Program-made: the position numbers and the translations under genes
Assembly: GCA_902787755.1 (NCBI GenBank)
Contig: CADAHL010000004.1
Coordinates: 1-64,000, forward strand
Direction: 5' to 3'
DNA: 64,000 nucleotides
Source of the DNA: Oscillospiraceae bacterium
GTDB lineage: Bacteria > Bacillota > Clostridia > Oscillospirales > Oscillospiraceae
The notes under the pieces: generated by a model
Seen by the model: the letters and a program-made list of their open reading frames with translations, nothing else
What the model was told of the DNA's origin: nothing
The model's database searches: none
Shown: in pieces, positions 24,242-31,954 of the stretch
Layout of the letters: every line of letters begins with the position of its first letter
Numbering within the stretch: position 1 is the stretch's first letter

Positions 24242-25393
24242 TCAGGCTCCGCCGGTCACGGTCACGGCGATATCCTCCAGGCAGTGGGCGCGCAGAGCGA
24301 CAAACAGCAGTCCGTCCCGCTCCCCTGCGGAGCAGTCGCAGGAGAGCACCCGGCCCTCCAAGTGCTCCTTCAGATGCGCTTCCATTTCGCCCCGGAGATC
24401 TGCGGAAACGACGCTCTCCTCCCACCGGATCCGATCTTCCCGGATCAGAGATACCGGCAGGGAAAACAGACCCTCCACGCCCAGTTTATATTCATGCACG
24501 ATTGTATCACATTCGTCAAGGGTGTTTCCAGTATACAGGGGAAAATTCCAGCGGTTTTTTCCGATTTTCAGTGCAAAAGAGACGTTGTGGGCCCGGACCG
24601 TCTCCTTTCCCCGCTGCTGCGCCGGGCAGACCGCGATCAGCTCCGGCCAGGTCTCGGCCCATACGCTGCCCAGCGCGTACACCTCCCGGGGCGGCGCGGT
24701 GATGCTCTCCACCCGCCCGGAGACCAGCAGCTCCCCCTTCGTCACCATCTGTCCGGGGCTCACCTGCTCCCGGCCCCTCAGGACCGACAGCGAGGCGATC
24801 TGGCCGCTCTTCCCCGCCACCAGATCCGCTCTCCCCTCCCCGGGCAGTCCGGGGGTCTCTCCCCGTTCGACCACCAGGACCGTGGCCCGGGAGCCGGTAC
24901 AGCGCAGGGTCATCCACTTCAGCTCCGGCAGCTTCAGAAGCATCCGGCTGCGCAGCAGATCCACGTCCACGCCGGGCCAGAAGCAGCCCTGATCCACGCC
25001 GCAGTCGCTGAGAGCCCGGAGCACCTGCCCCTTGGTCAGGGTTTCGCAGCCCAGCACCCGGAAATCCCAGAGAAACAGGGAGGAGCCCCAGAACAGACTC
25101 AGTGCCGCCGCAAGGCAAACAAGCAGCCCGATCCGACGGCGCAGGAGACCGCGCAGCCTGCTGCCGCCCCGGCGGGAGAGGATCCGCAGCTCCCCGCCGC
25201 CCCGGGCCGCTGCCTCCCGGATCCGGTCCAGCTGGTCCTCCGGCAGAAAAAAGCGCAGCGTCACCCTGTCGACCCTGCGGGGGCGGCGCAGGCGCAGGCC
25301 CATCCCGGCGGCCCGGTTCAGCAGCTGCTCCGGCTCGGCGCTTCCATACTCCAGTTCCGCCAGGCCGAAGAGCAGATCCTTCCATTCCCTCAT
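24242..25393 (-). CDS. yqfD: Sporulation protein YqfD
   Basis: A 383-residue protein. A soluble N-terminal part is followed by a basic stretch (RRRIGLLVCLAAAL) and one transmembrane helix (about 86-107), with a large outer domain that begins VLGCETLTKGQVL. This plan and its place next to yqfC and phoH are those of YqfD, a mother-cell sporulation protein of spore-forming Firmicutes. The molecular role is unknown. It supports a spore-forming host. Confidence 0.9.
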   Translation of the reverse strand: MREWKDLLFGLAELEYGSAEPEQLLNRAAGMGLRLRRPRRVDRVTLRFFLPEDQLDRIREAAARGGGELRILSRRGGSRLRGLLRRRIGLLVCLAAALSLFWGSSLFLWDFRVLGCETLTKGQVLRALSDCGVDQGCFWPGVDVDLLRSRMLLKLPELKWMTLRCTGSRATVLVVERGETPGLPGEGRADLVAGKSGQIASLSVLRGREQVSPGQMVTKGELLVSGRVESITAPPREVYALGSVWAETWPELIAVCPAQQRGKETVRAHNVSFALKIGKNRWNFPLYTGNTLDECDTIVHEYKLGVEGLFSLPVSLIREDRIRWEESVVSADLRGEMEAHLKEHLEGRVLSCDCSAGERDGLLFVALRAHCLEDIAVTVTGGA

Positions 25394-25402
25394 GCCATCC
25401 TC

Positions 25403-25675
25403 CTATCCGTCCCATTCCACCGATCGGATCTGCCCGGTGATCAGCAGCTCCCGCCGGTTCATGGCCTCCAGGCCCAGCCCGGCGCCCAGGATCGACACGC
25501 TGCCCCCCACCGCCGCCAGGCGGATGCAGCTGTCTCCGTAGTCCAGGATCCCCCGGTGGTTTTCCGCCAGAAGCCGGCTCTTCCCCACCAATGTCAGCCG
25601 CAGCTGCCCCAGAGCCTCCGCCGGCAGGCATAGCCGCTCCGCCAGCTCCAGGGCGGGTCTGTCCCCTCTCTTCAC
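25403..25675 (-). CDS. yqfC: Sporulation protein YqfC
   Basis: A 90-residue protein of the YqfC family. LVGKSRLLAENHRGILDYGD matches the core pattern of this family, whose members are thought to bind or resemble beta-rich envelope domains. The start is the GTG at 25675, because AAGGAGG ends 7 nt before it; the earlier GTG at 25684 lies inside that ribosome binding site. It is first in the run yqfC, yqfD, phoH, ybeY, era. Confidence 0.85.
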   Translation of the reverse strand: MKRGDRPALELAERLCLPAEALGQLRLTLVGKSRLLAENHRGILDYGDSCIRLAAVGGSVSILGAGLGLEAMNRRELLITGQIRSVEWDG

Positions 25676-25772
25676 CCCGGCCACCTCCTTGTCCGTATAT
25701 CTCTATGTCCGGGCACATAGCTTTAGAAGAACGAGAACGGTCCCGGGCTCCGGGATAGGAGAGGAGATCTGT

Positions 25773-26735
25773 ATGAAGGAAAAGCTGTCTGTCCTTGTCA
25801 GCGTCAGTGCGATCTGCCTGATGTGTCTGGCTTCTCCGGCGGTGATCGAGGGCTGCCGCCGCGGGCTTCTGATCTGCTGGGAGCTGATCCTGCCCTCGCT
25901 GTTTCCCTTCTTTCTGCTGTCCATCCTGCTGGGCAAGAGCGGCTTTGCCTCCGCCGCAGGCGCCGGGCTGGAGCGCTGGAGCCGCAGGCTGTTCGGGGTG
26001 GGTGGCGAGGGCGCCACGGCCTTGCTGCTGGGCCTGACGGGTGGCTATCCCATGGGGGCGGCTTATCTTCGGGAGCTGGAAAAGCGCGGAGCCGTCCGCC
26101 CGGAGGAGGGCGGACGGCTTCTCCGCTTCTGCAACAACTCAGGCCCCGCCTTTCTGGTGGGCGCGCTGGGGATCGGGGTCTTCGGCAGCCGCCGGGCGGG
26201 ATTTCTGCTGTGGCTCAGTCACGCTCTGGCGGCCGTGACCGTGGGTCTTCTGTTTCGCCGGCGGGAAGGGGCGGCGGCTTCGGTCCCCTCTCGCAGCGGG
26301 CAGCCTCCCTTCTCCTTTCGGGCCGCCTTTCCCGAGGCGGTCCGGGAGGCCGTGACCTCCTGTCTGACGGTCTGCGGCTTTGTGGTCTGCTTCTCCGCCT
26401 TCACCGGTCTTCTGCGCTCCGGCGGCTGGCTGGAGGCCGGTCTGGGCCTTCTGTCGTCCCGTCTGCCCCTGGAACAGAAGCAGCTGGAGGCCCTGTTTCT
26501 GGGCTTCTTCGAGCTGGGCGGCGGCGTGGGCGCCATGCAGGGTCTGCCCCTCCGCCCCGAAAATCTGGCGCTGGGCGCTCTGCTGGTGGGCTGGGGCGGG
26601 GTCTCGGTCCAGTTTCAGACGCTCTCCCTCCTGGCCGACAGCGAAATGAAAAGCGCCCCGCATCTGACGGGGCGCCTGTTAAGCGCGATATTGGGGGCCT
26701 TCTGGGCCTATCTTCTCTCTGTTCTGCTGCTTTAG
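25773..26735 (+). CDS. ylbJ: YlbJ-like spore integral membrane protein
   Basis: A 320-residue polytopic membrane protein with about eight hydrophobic segments. The motifs LTGGYPMGA and FCNNSGPAFLVGALGIGVFG are typical of the YlbJ/nucleoside-recognition ('gate') family, which is needed for spore formation in Bacillus. GGAGAGGAG precedes the ATG at 25773. It diverges from yqfC over 97 bp, pairing sporulation genes back to back. No clear sigma-E type promoter could be picked there by eye. Its stop overlaps that of the convergent chromate gene by 4 bp, leaving no room for a terminator. Confidence 0.8.
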   Translation: MKEKLSVLVSVSAICLMCLASPAVIEGCRRGLLICWELILPSLFPFFLLSILLGKSGFASAAGAGLERWSRRLFGVGGEGATALLLGLTGGYPMGAAYLRELEKRGAVRPEEGGRLLRFCNNSGPAFLVGALGIGVFGSRRAGFLLWLSHALAAVTVGLLFRRREGAAASVPSRSGQPPFSFRAAFPEAVREAVTSCLTVCGFVVCFSAFTGLLRSGGWLEAGLGLLSSRLPLEQKQLEALFLGFFELGGGVGAMQGLPLRPENLALGALLVGWGGVSVQFQTLSLLADSEMKSAPHLTGRLLSAILGAFWAYLLSVLLL

Positions 26736-27310
26736 AAGGAGAACAGCGCCCCGGCCAGGGCGGACAGGCCGATGAAGACGATGGGATGGAGCTTTTTGGT
26801 CTGCTTGACGGCCCGGGTCAGCACCAGCAGGACCGCGGCCAGGGCGATCGCCTTCCAGTTGAACAGGTCCAGGACGGCGCCGGAGGCCTTGAAGGCGTCC
26901 ACCCGCAGGAGGGCCAGACGCACCACCAGCAGACCCGCCGCGGCGATCAGGCCAACGGAACAGGGCCGCAGGCCGTAGAAGGCCGCGTCCACATACTTGT
27001 TGTCCCGGAACTGCTTCATCACCCGGGCGATGAGCAGAATGATGATGACCGAGGGAGTCACCAGGCCGAGGGTGGCGGCCAGAACGCCCGGGACCCCGGC
27101 GGTGGTAAAGCCCACGTAGGTGGCCATGTTCACGCCGATGGGTCCCGGCGTGGACTCGGACACAGCAATCATATCCGCCAGCTGGGAGGCGGTAAACCAG
27201 CCGGTTTTTTCGGACATGTCGTACAGGAACGGGAGCGTGGCCATGCCGCCGCCCACGGCGAAAAGCCCTGTCTTGAAGAACTCCCAGAACAGGCGCAGAT
27301 ACAGCATCAT
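26732..27310 (-). CDS. Chromate transporter family subunit (second)
   Basis: A 192-residue membrane protein of the CHR family, half-size type. FFKTGLFAVGGGMATLPFL and SESTPGPIGVNMATYVGF match the family's repeated motifs. Half-size CHR proteins work in pairs; the partner is directly upstream and overlaps by 4 nt. Many family members in gut Clostridia are not shown to move chromate, so the substrate is open. The ATG at 27310 is used; an adjacent ATG at 27307 is possible. Confidence 0.88.
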   Translation of the reverse strand: MMLYLRLFWEFFKTGLFAVGGGMATLPFLYDMSEKTGWFTASQLADMIAVSESTPGPIGVNMATYVGFTTAGVPGVLAATLGLVTPSVIIILLIARVMKQFRDNKYVDAAFYGLRPCSVGLIAAAGLLVVRLALLRVDAFKASGAVLDLFNWKAIALAAVLLVLTRAVKQTKKLHPIVFIGLSALAGALFSF

Positions 27311-27849
27311 TTGCCCCGCACCCCCCATCTGGTGAGCAGGATCCCGGCCGCGGCGCAGAAGAGCACATAAACGATGGGGCTCAGGTCCAGAAACAGGCTC
27401 AGCCCGAACACGATCAGGAACAGGACCAGGGCCGCCTTATCCTTCACAGCGCTCTTCCAGAGTTTCAGCACCGCGTTGAAGATCAGTACGCATACGCATA
27501 CCCGCACCGCGGCAAAGGCGCTCTGCACCGCGGGAACGTCCGCGAAGTGGGTCAGGACGCCGGCGATAAGGGTGATGATGACCATGGAGGGGAAGATCAC
27601 TCCCAGGGTCGCCACGATCCCGCCGATCGTGCCCGCCACCTGATAGCCCACAAAGGTCGCCGTGTTCACGGCGATGATCCCCGGGGTGCACTGGCCCACA
27701 GCATAGTAGTCCATCAGCTGCTCGGAGCTGGCCCAATGGCGTTTTTCCACCACTTCCCGCTCCAGGATGGGGATCATGGCATAACCGCCGCCGAAGGTCA
27801 TGACTCCGACGGCGGCAAATGCCCGAAACAATTCGAACAGCAGTTTCAT
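27307..27849 (-). CDS. Chromate transporter family subunit (first)
   Basis: A 180-residue CHR-family half transporter. FAAVGVMTFGGGYAMIPIL and GQCTPGIIAVNTATFVGY mirror the motifs of its neighbour, as expected if the two form a heterodimer that replaces a full-length duplicated ChrA. It has about six membrane segments. A ribosome binding site AAAGGGA precedes the ATG. A perfect 15-bp hairpin separates it from the phosphohexomutase gene. Confidence 0.88.
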   Translation of the reverse strand: MKLLFELFRAFAAVGVMTFGGGYAMIPILEREVVEKRHWASSEQLMDYYAVGQCTPGIIAVNTATFVGYQVAGTIGGIVATLGVIFPSMVIITLIAGVLTHFADVPAVQSAFAAVRVCVCVLIFNAVLKLWKSAVKDKAALVLFLIVFGLSLFLDLSPIVYVLFCAAAGILLTRWGVRGK

Positions 27850-27865
27850 GTAAAACAGTCCCTTT

Positions 27866-27900
27866 AATGGTAAAGTCCCCTTGACGGGGACTTTACCATT
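27866..27900. terminator. Perfect 15-bp hairpin between pgm and the chromate genes
   Basis: Arms 27866-27880 and 27886-27900 (AATGGTAAAGTCCCC) pair perfectly around TTGAC. The T-rich tail CTTTTCATTTTTT lies on the plus-strand side, although both flanking genes are on the minus strand. On the minus strand the tail is ATTAAAGGG, so termination there would be inefficient; it may attenuate between pgm and the transporters or block antisense transcription. Confidence 0.5.
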
Positions 27901-27911
27901 CTTTTCATTTT

Positions 27912-29639
27912 TTATTTGCCGATGGTCTCGGCGTAGGCGACGTACTTGTCGATCCTGGCCTTGCAGTCGGCCTCATCCTTGCCGCGCACCAGCAGGTACA
28001 CCTTGATCTTGGGCTCGGTACCGGAGGGACGGACGATGAAGCTGGAGCCGTCAGCCAGTTCGAAATACAGCACGTTGGAGCCGAAGTAGGCGGTACGGTC
28101 CACCTTGCCCAGGCCCTTGACGGTGATGCTGCCATCGGCGTAATCCCGCAGGCGGATGACTTCCTCGCCGCCGATGGCCTCGGGGGGATTGGCGCGCATG
28201 TCGTCCATGATGGCCTTCATCTTGCGCATGCCGTCCAGGCCGGGCATCACCAGGTTCAGGGTCTTCTCCATGGACCAGCCGTACTTGGCGTACAGGGCCT
28301 TCAGCGCATCCAGCAGGGTCATGCCCTTCAGGTGATAGTGGGCGGCCATCTCGGCGATCATCATGGAGGCGGAGACCGCGTCCTTATCCCGGACGTAGTC
28401 GCCCATCATGTAGCCGTAGCTCTCCTCAAAGGCGAAGATGTACTCGTAGCTGCCGGCAGCCTCCCAGGCGGCCACGCGCTCGGCCATGAACTTGAAGCCG
28501 GTGAAGGTGTCCTCATAGTGGACGCCGTTGGCCTCGCTGATGACTCTGGCCATGCCGGTCGTGACCAGGCTGGTCAGAGAGCCGGGGTTCTTGGGCATGG
28601 TGCCGGTGGATTTCTTGGCCTGGATGATGTAGTCCAGCAGCAGGCAGCCCATCTGGTTGCCGGTAATGGTGACGTAGTTGTCGCCGTCGCGGACCATGGT
28701 GCCCACGCGGTCGGAGTCGGGGTCGGTGCCGATGATCAGGTCGCTGCCAACCTTCTTGGCCAGGTCCACGGCCAGGTAGAAGCCCTCGGGATTCTCAGGG
28801 TTGGGAGAGACCACGGTGGGGAAGTTGCCGTCGATGACCATCTGCTCGGGCACGGGATAGACGTGCTTGATGCCCAGGCGGCGGAAGGCTTCGGGAACCA
28901 GCTTGTGGCCGCAGCCGTGGAAGGGGGTGTAGACGATCTTCAGATCGTCCGCGGCGGCCTTGACCGCCTCGGTGTCAATGGCCATGGCCAGGGTCTTCTT
29001 CAGGAAGGCCTCGTCGGTCTCCTCGCCGATCCACTCAATAAGGCCGGCCTTCACGGCTTCGTCGAAATCAATGGTCTTGAAGCCGGTGAAGATGTCGATC
29101 TCCTCCATCTGTTTGGCGATGGCGTCGGCGTGGTCGGGGGGCAGCTGAGCGCCGTCGGACCAGTAGACCTTATAGCCGTTGTACTCCTTGGGGTTGTGGC
29201 TGGCGGTGACGTTCAGGCCCGCAGTGCAGCCGTAGTAGCGCACGGCGAAGCTCAGCTCCGGGGTGGGGCGCAGCTCGTCGAAAATACGGACATGGATGCC
29301 GTTGGCGGCCATGACGCAGGCGGCCTCTCTGGCAAACTCCACACCGTTGAGGCGGCAGTCGTGCGCGATGGCGATGCCCTTCCGCTTGGCCTCTTCGCCC
29401 TCGGCGGCAATGACGTTGGCGAAGGCCTGGGTGGCATGGCGGATCACGTGGACGTTCATATGATGCAGGCCCAGCTTCATGGTACCGCGCAGGCCGGCCG
29501 TGCCGAACTCCAGGGGAGCGAAGAAGCGGCTTTCGATCTCCTTCGGGTCGTCCTTGATGGCGTCAAGCTCTGCCCACTCCCGCTCGCTGAGGGCGGGGTT
29601 GTCCAGCCAGCGCTGGTATTCTTCCATAAAGTTTCTCAT
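27912..29639 (-). CDS. Phosphoglucomutase/phosphomannomutase (alpha-D-phosphohexomutase)
   Basis: A 575-residue enzyme of the alpha-D-phosphohexomutase family, of the long PgcA-like type. TASHNPKEYNGYKVYW carries the catalytic phosphoserine, GTDPDSDRVG is the metal loop, and FAFEESYGYM the sugar-binding loop. RPSGTEPKIKVYL near the end binds phosphate. It interconverts glucose 1- and 6-phosphate for glycogen, UDP-glucose or envelope sugars; mannose specificity cannot be excluded. It has its own promoter and is likely the first gene of its unit. Confidence 0.92.
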   Translation of the reverse strand: MRNFMEEYQRWLDNPALSEREWAELDAIKDDPKEIESRFFAPLEFGTAGLRGTMKLGLHHMNVHVIRHATQAFANVIAAEGEEAKRKGIAIAHDCRLNGVEFAREAACVMAANGIHVRIFDELRPTPELSFAVRYYGCTAGLNVTASHNPKEYNGYKVYWSDGAQLPPDHADAIAKQMEEIDIFTGFKTIDFDEAVKAGLIEWIGEETDEAFLKKTLAMAIDTEAVKAAADDLKIVYTPFHGCGHKLVPEAFRRLGIKHVYPVPEQMVIDGNFPTVVSPNPENPEGFYLAVDLAKKVGSDLIIGTDPDSDRVGTMVRDGDNYVTITGNQMGCLLLDYIIQAKKSTGTMPKNPGSLTSLVTTGMARVISEANGVHYEDTFTGFKFMAERVAAWEAAGSYEYIFAFEESYGYMMGDYVRDKDAVSASMMIAEMAAHYHLKGMTLLDALKALYAKYGWSMEKTLNLVMPGLDGMRKMKAIMDDMRANPPEAIGGEEVIRLRDYADGSITVKGLGKVDRTAYFGSNVLYFELADGSSFIVRPSGTEPKIKVYLLVRGKDEADCKARIDKYVAYAETIGK

Positions 29640-29685
29640 ACAAAAATCTCCTTAATTAAAAATTTTTGACGAATCACTACTGCTC

Positions 29686-29714
29686 ATTATCTTATATCCG
29701 AGTCAAAAAGTCAA
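29686..29714 (-). promoter_or_regulatory. Sigma-A promoter of the phosphohexomutase gene
   Basis: Minus strand: -35 TTGACT (29709-29714), 17-bp spacer, -10 GATAAT (29686-29691). The surrounding region is AT-rich. The leader would be about 40 nt and ends with AAGGAG 8 nt before the ATG. Confidence 0.8.
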
Positions 29715-29823
29715 CCGCTTTCTTTTGCGATCCCCTCCCCCCTCATACCGCATCGGGATTTCCCCGTTCCCTCTTCTCCCCCCCGGGCTTTCCCATTCCG
29801 GTGAAAAAAGCCGGCGTTTCCTA

Positions 29824-29852
29824 TTGAACTGAGCGAGGAAATTTGGTATCAT
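29824..29852 (+). promoter_or_regulatory. Promoter of the recJ-to-galE run
   Basis: -35 TTGAAC (29824-29829), 17-bp spacer, -10 TATCAT (29847-29852) with an extended TG before it. It diverges from the phosphohexomutase promoter. The 109 bases between the two (29715-29823) are C/T-rich with no feature recognised. Confidence 0.7.
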
Positions 29853-29890
29853 GTTTTAATATAGAAAAAGAAAAAGCATAAGGGGAAGGC

Positions 29891-31909
29891 ATGAATCAGA
29901 AAGAATGGAGAATCCCATACCGCAGGCCGGAGCTGCCGGAGGAGCTGCTCCAGGCCGGGTATGGTCCCCTCCTCAGCGCGGTGTTGGCGCTGCGAGGGGT
30001 GAAGAGCGCCCAGCAGGCCGCGTCGCTGCTGGACGGCGGCCCCGAGCTGCTGCATGATCCCATGGGGATGCTGGGGATGGACAAGGCGGTCGCGCGCCTG
30101 CGCCGGGCCATCCGGGGCAGAGAGCCCGTGGCCGTTTACGGCGACTATGACGTGGACGGCATCACCGCCACCTGCCTGGTGACGGATTATCTGCGCAGCA
30201 AGGGTCTGTCCTGCACGCCCTACATTCCCGACCGGAACGAGGAGGGCTACGGGCTCAACTGCGGCGCTCTGGATACCCTGGTCCGGGAGGGTGTGCGGCT
30301 GCTCATCACGGTGGACTGCGGCATCACCGCCGCCGAGGAGACCGCCCATGCCAGACAGCTGGGCCTGGACGTGATCATTACGGATCACCATGAATGTAAG
30401 AGCGATTCGCTGCCGGAGGCGGTGGCCGTAGTGGACTGCAAGCAGCCCGACGACAGCTATCCCAATCCGGAGCTGGCCGGCGTGGGCGTCGCTCTGAAGC
30501 TGGTATGCGCCTGCGAAGGCAGCCCCGATGAAATGCTGGATCGCTACGCCGATCTGGTGGCCCTGGGTACGGTGGCGGACGTGATGCCCCTGGTGGGGGA
30601 AAACCGCTTTCTGGTCCGGCGGGGTCTGCAGAAGATGCTGACCGATCCCCGGCCCGGCTTTTCCGCCATGCTCCGGGAGGCCTCCATCGATCCGTCCCGG
30701 CTCACGGCCTCCACCATCGGCTTCAGTCTGGCCCCCAGGCTGAACGCGGCGGGCCGTCTGGGCCAGGCCGGGAAAGCCGGCGAGCTTTTGATGGCCACCG
30801 AGGAGGACAAGGCCTCAGCGCTGGCAGCCCAGCTGTGCGAGCTGAACCGTCAGCGGCAGAACATTGAGACGGAGATCTGGCAGGAGGCCCAGAAGGCCCT
30901 GGCAGGCACCACCCCGACCGGTCCCATCGTGCTGGCCAGCGACAGCTGGCACCAGGGCGTGATCGGCATTGCCGCCTCCCGCCTGGCCGAGCAGTATTCC
31001 CTGCCGGCTATCATGATCTGCTTCAACGGCGATCAGGGCAAGGGCTCCTGCCGCAGTTACGGCGGCTTCAATCTGTTCGAGGCTCTGTCCGCCTGCTCGG
31101 AGCATCTGATCGGCTTCGGCGGGCACGCGCTGGCTGCCGGACTCAATATCCGCCGGGAAAAGCTGGAGAGTTTCCGGCAGGCTCTGGCGAAATACTACAG
31201 GAACAACCGCCCCGCGCCTCAGCCCGAGGTGCAGTGCGATCTGCTGATCACCGACCCCAGGCTGCTGACCATTGAAAACGTCCAGGAGCTGGACCGGCTG
31301 GAGCCCTATGGCAGCGGCAACCCCAAGCCGGTGTTCTGCCTGAGCGACGTGGAGCTGGAGCTGGCTTCCACCGTGGGCGGCGGTCGGCATCTGCGCATGC
31401 GGGTGCGCCTGGGTCGGAGCCGCTTCGACGGGATCTTTTTCGGCCACACCGCCGAAGGTCTGGATCTGCACGAGGGAGACCGGATCGACCTGGCCTTCAC
31501 GCCCCAGATCAACGAATTCCGGGGTCATGTTTCGGTACAGCTGCTGGTCAGTGCCGTGCGCAAGCACGATCCCCGGGCGCTTTGCGCCAGGATCCTGGGT
31601 GGGGACGAGCAGGCCCTGTGGGCCGCGGCGCCCTACTGTCCGGAGCGCAGCGATTTTGTGCGTCTCTGGCGCAGTCTGGGCGATCACCTTCCGCTGCCCG
31701 GGACGGAGAGCGGCCTGACGGCCTGCTGCCCCGAGGGGATGTCCCGGGAGACCTTCTCGCTCTGCCTGATGGCACTGGTGCAGGCGGGTCTGCTTCAGAG
31801 TCCCGGCGGCGGCGTCTGCGGCGCGGATCGGGTCTCTCTGTCCGGCAAGGCCGATCTGGAGGCCACGCCGATCATGCGGCAGCTGCGCCGGGAAAAGGCC
31901 CGGTCCTGA
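29891..31909 (+). CDS. recJ: Single-stranded-DNA-specific exonuclease RecJ
   Basis: A 672-residue DHH-superfamily 5'-3' exonuclease for recombination and repair. YGDYDVDGITATCL (near residue 84), ITVDCGI and the ITDHHE motif (near 166) form the two-metal site. The DHHA1 domain with GFGGHALAAGLNI follows near 405, then an OB-like domain (about 455-570). AAGGGGAAGG lies before the ATG. It is first in a plus-strand run with rel, an order common in Firmicutes. Confidence 0.95.
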   Translation: MNQKEWRIPYRRPELPEELLQAGYGPLLSAVLALRGVKSAQQAASLLDGGPELLHDPMGMLGMDKAVARLRRAIRGREPVAVYGDYDVDGITATCLVTDYLRSKGLSCTPYIPDRNEEGYGLNCGALDTLVREGVRLLITVDCGITAAEETAHARQLGLDVIITDHHECKSDSLPEAVAVVDCKQPDDSYPNPELAGVGVALKLVCACEGSPDEMLDRYADLVALGTVADVMPLVGENRFLVRRGLQKMLTDPRPGFSAMLREASIDPSRLTASTIGFSLAPRLNAAGRLGQAGKAGELLMATEEDKASALAAQLCELNRQRQNIETEIWQEAQKALAGTTPTGPIVLASDSWHQGVIGIAASRLAEQYSLPAIMICFNGDQGKGSCRSYGGFNLFEALSACSEHLIGFGGHALAAGLNIRREKLESFRQALAKYYRNNRPAPQPEVQCDLLITDPRLLTIENVQELDRLEPYGSGNPKPVFCLSDVELELASTVGGGRHLRMRVRLGRSRFDGIFFGHTAEGLDLHEGDRIDLAFTPQINEFRGHVSVQLLVSAVRKHDPRALCARILGGDEQALWAAAPYCPERSDFVRLWRSLGDHLPLPGTESGLTACCPEGMSRETFSLCLMALVQAGLLQSPGGGVCGADRVSLSGKADLEATPIMRQLRREKARS

Positions 31910-31954
31910 TCTGAGCATCTGTTTCGAATCTTCTCCCGGAGCTCCGGGAGGAAT

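Noticed and set aside
29715..29823. A possible small RNA or gene in the 250-bp recJ-pgm spacer
   Set aside because: Apart from two divergent promoters, the C/T-rich stretch shows no open frame with a ribosome binding site, no hairpin and no terminator.
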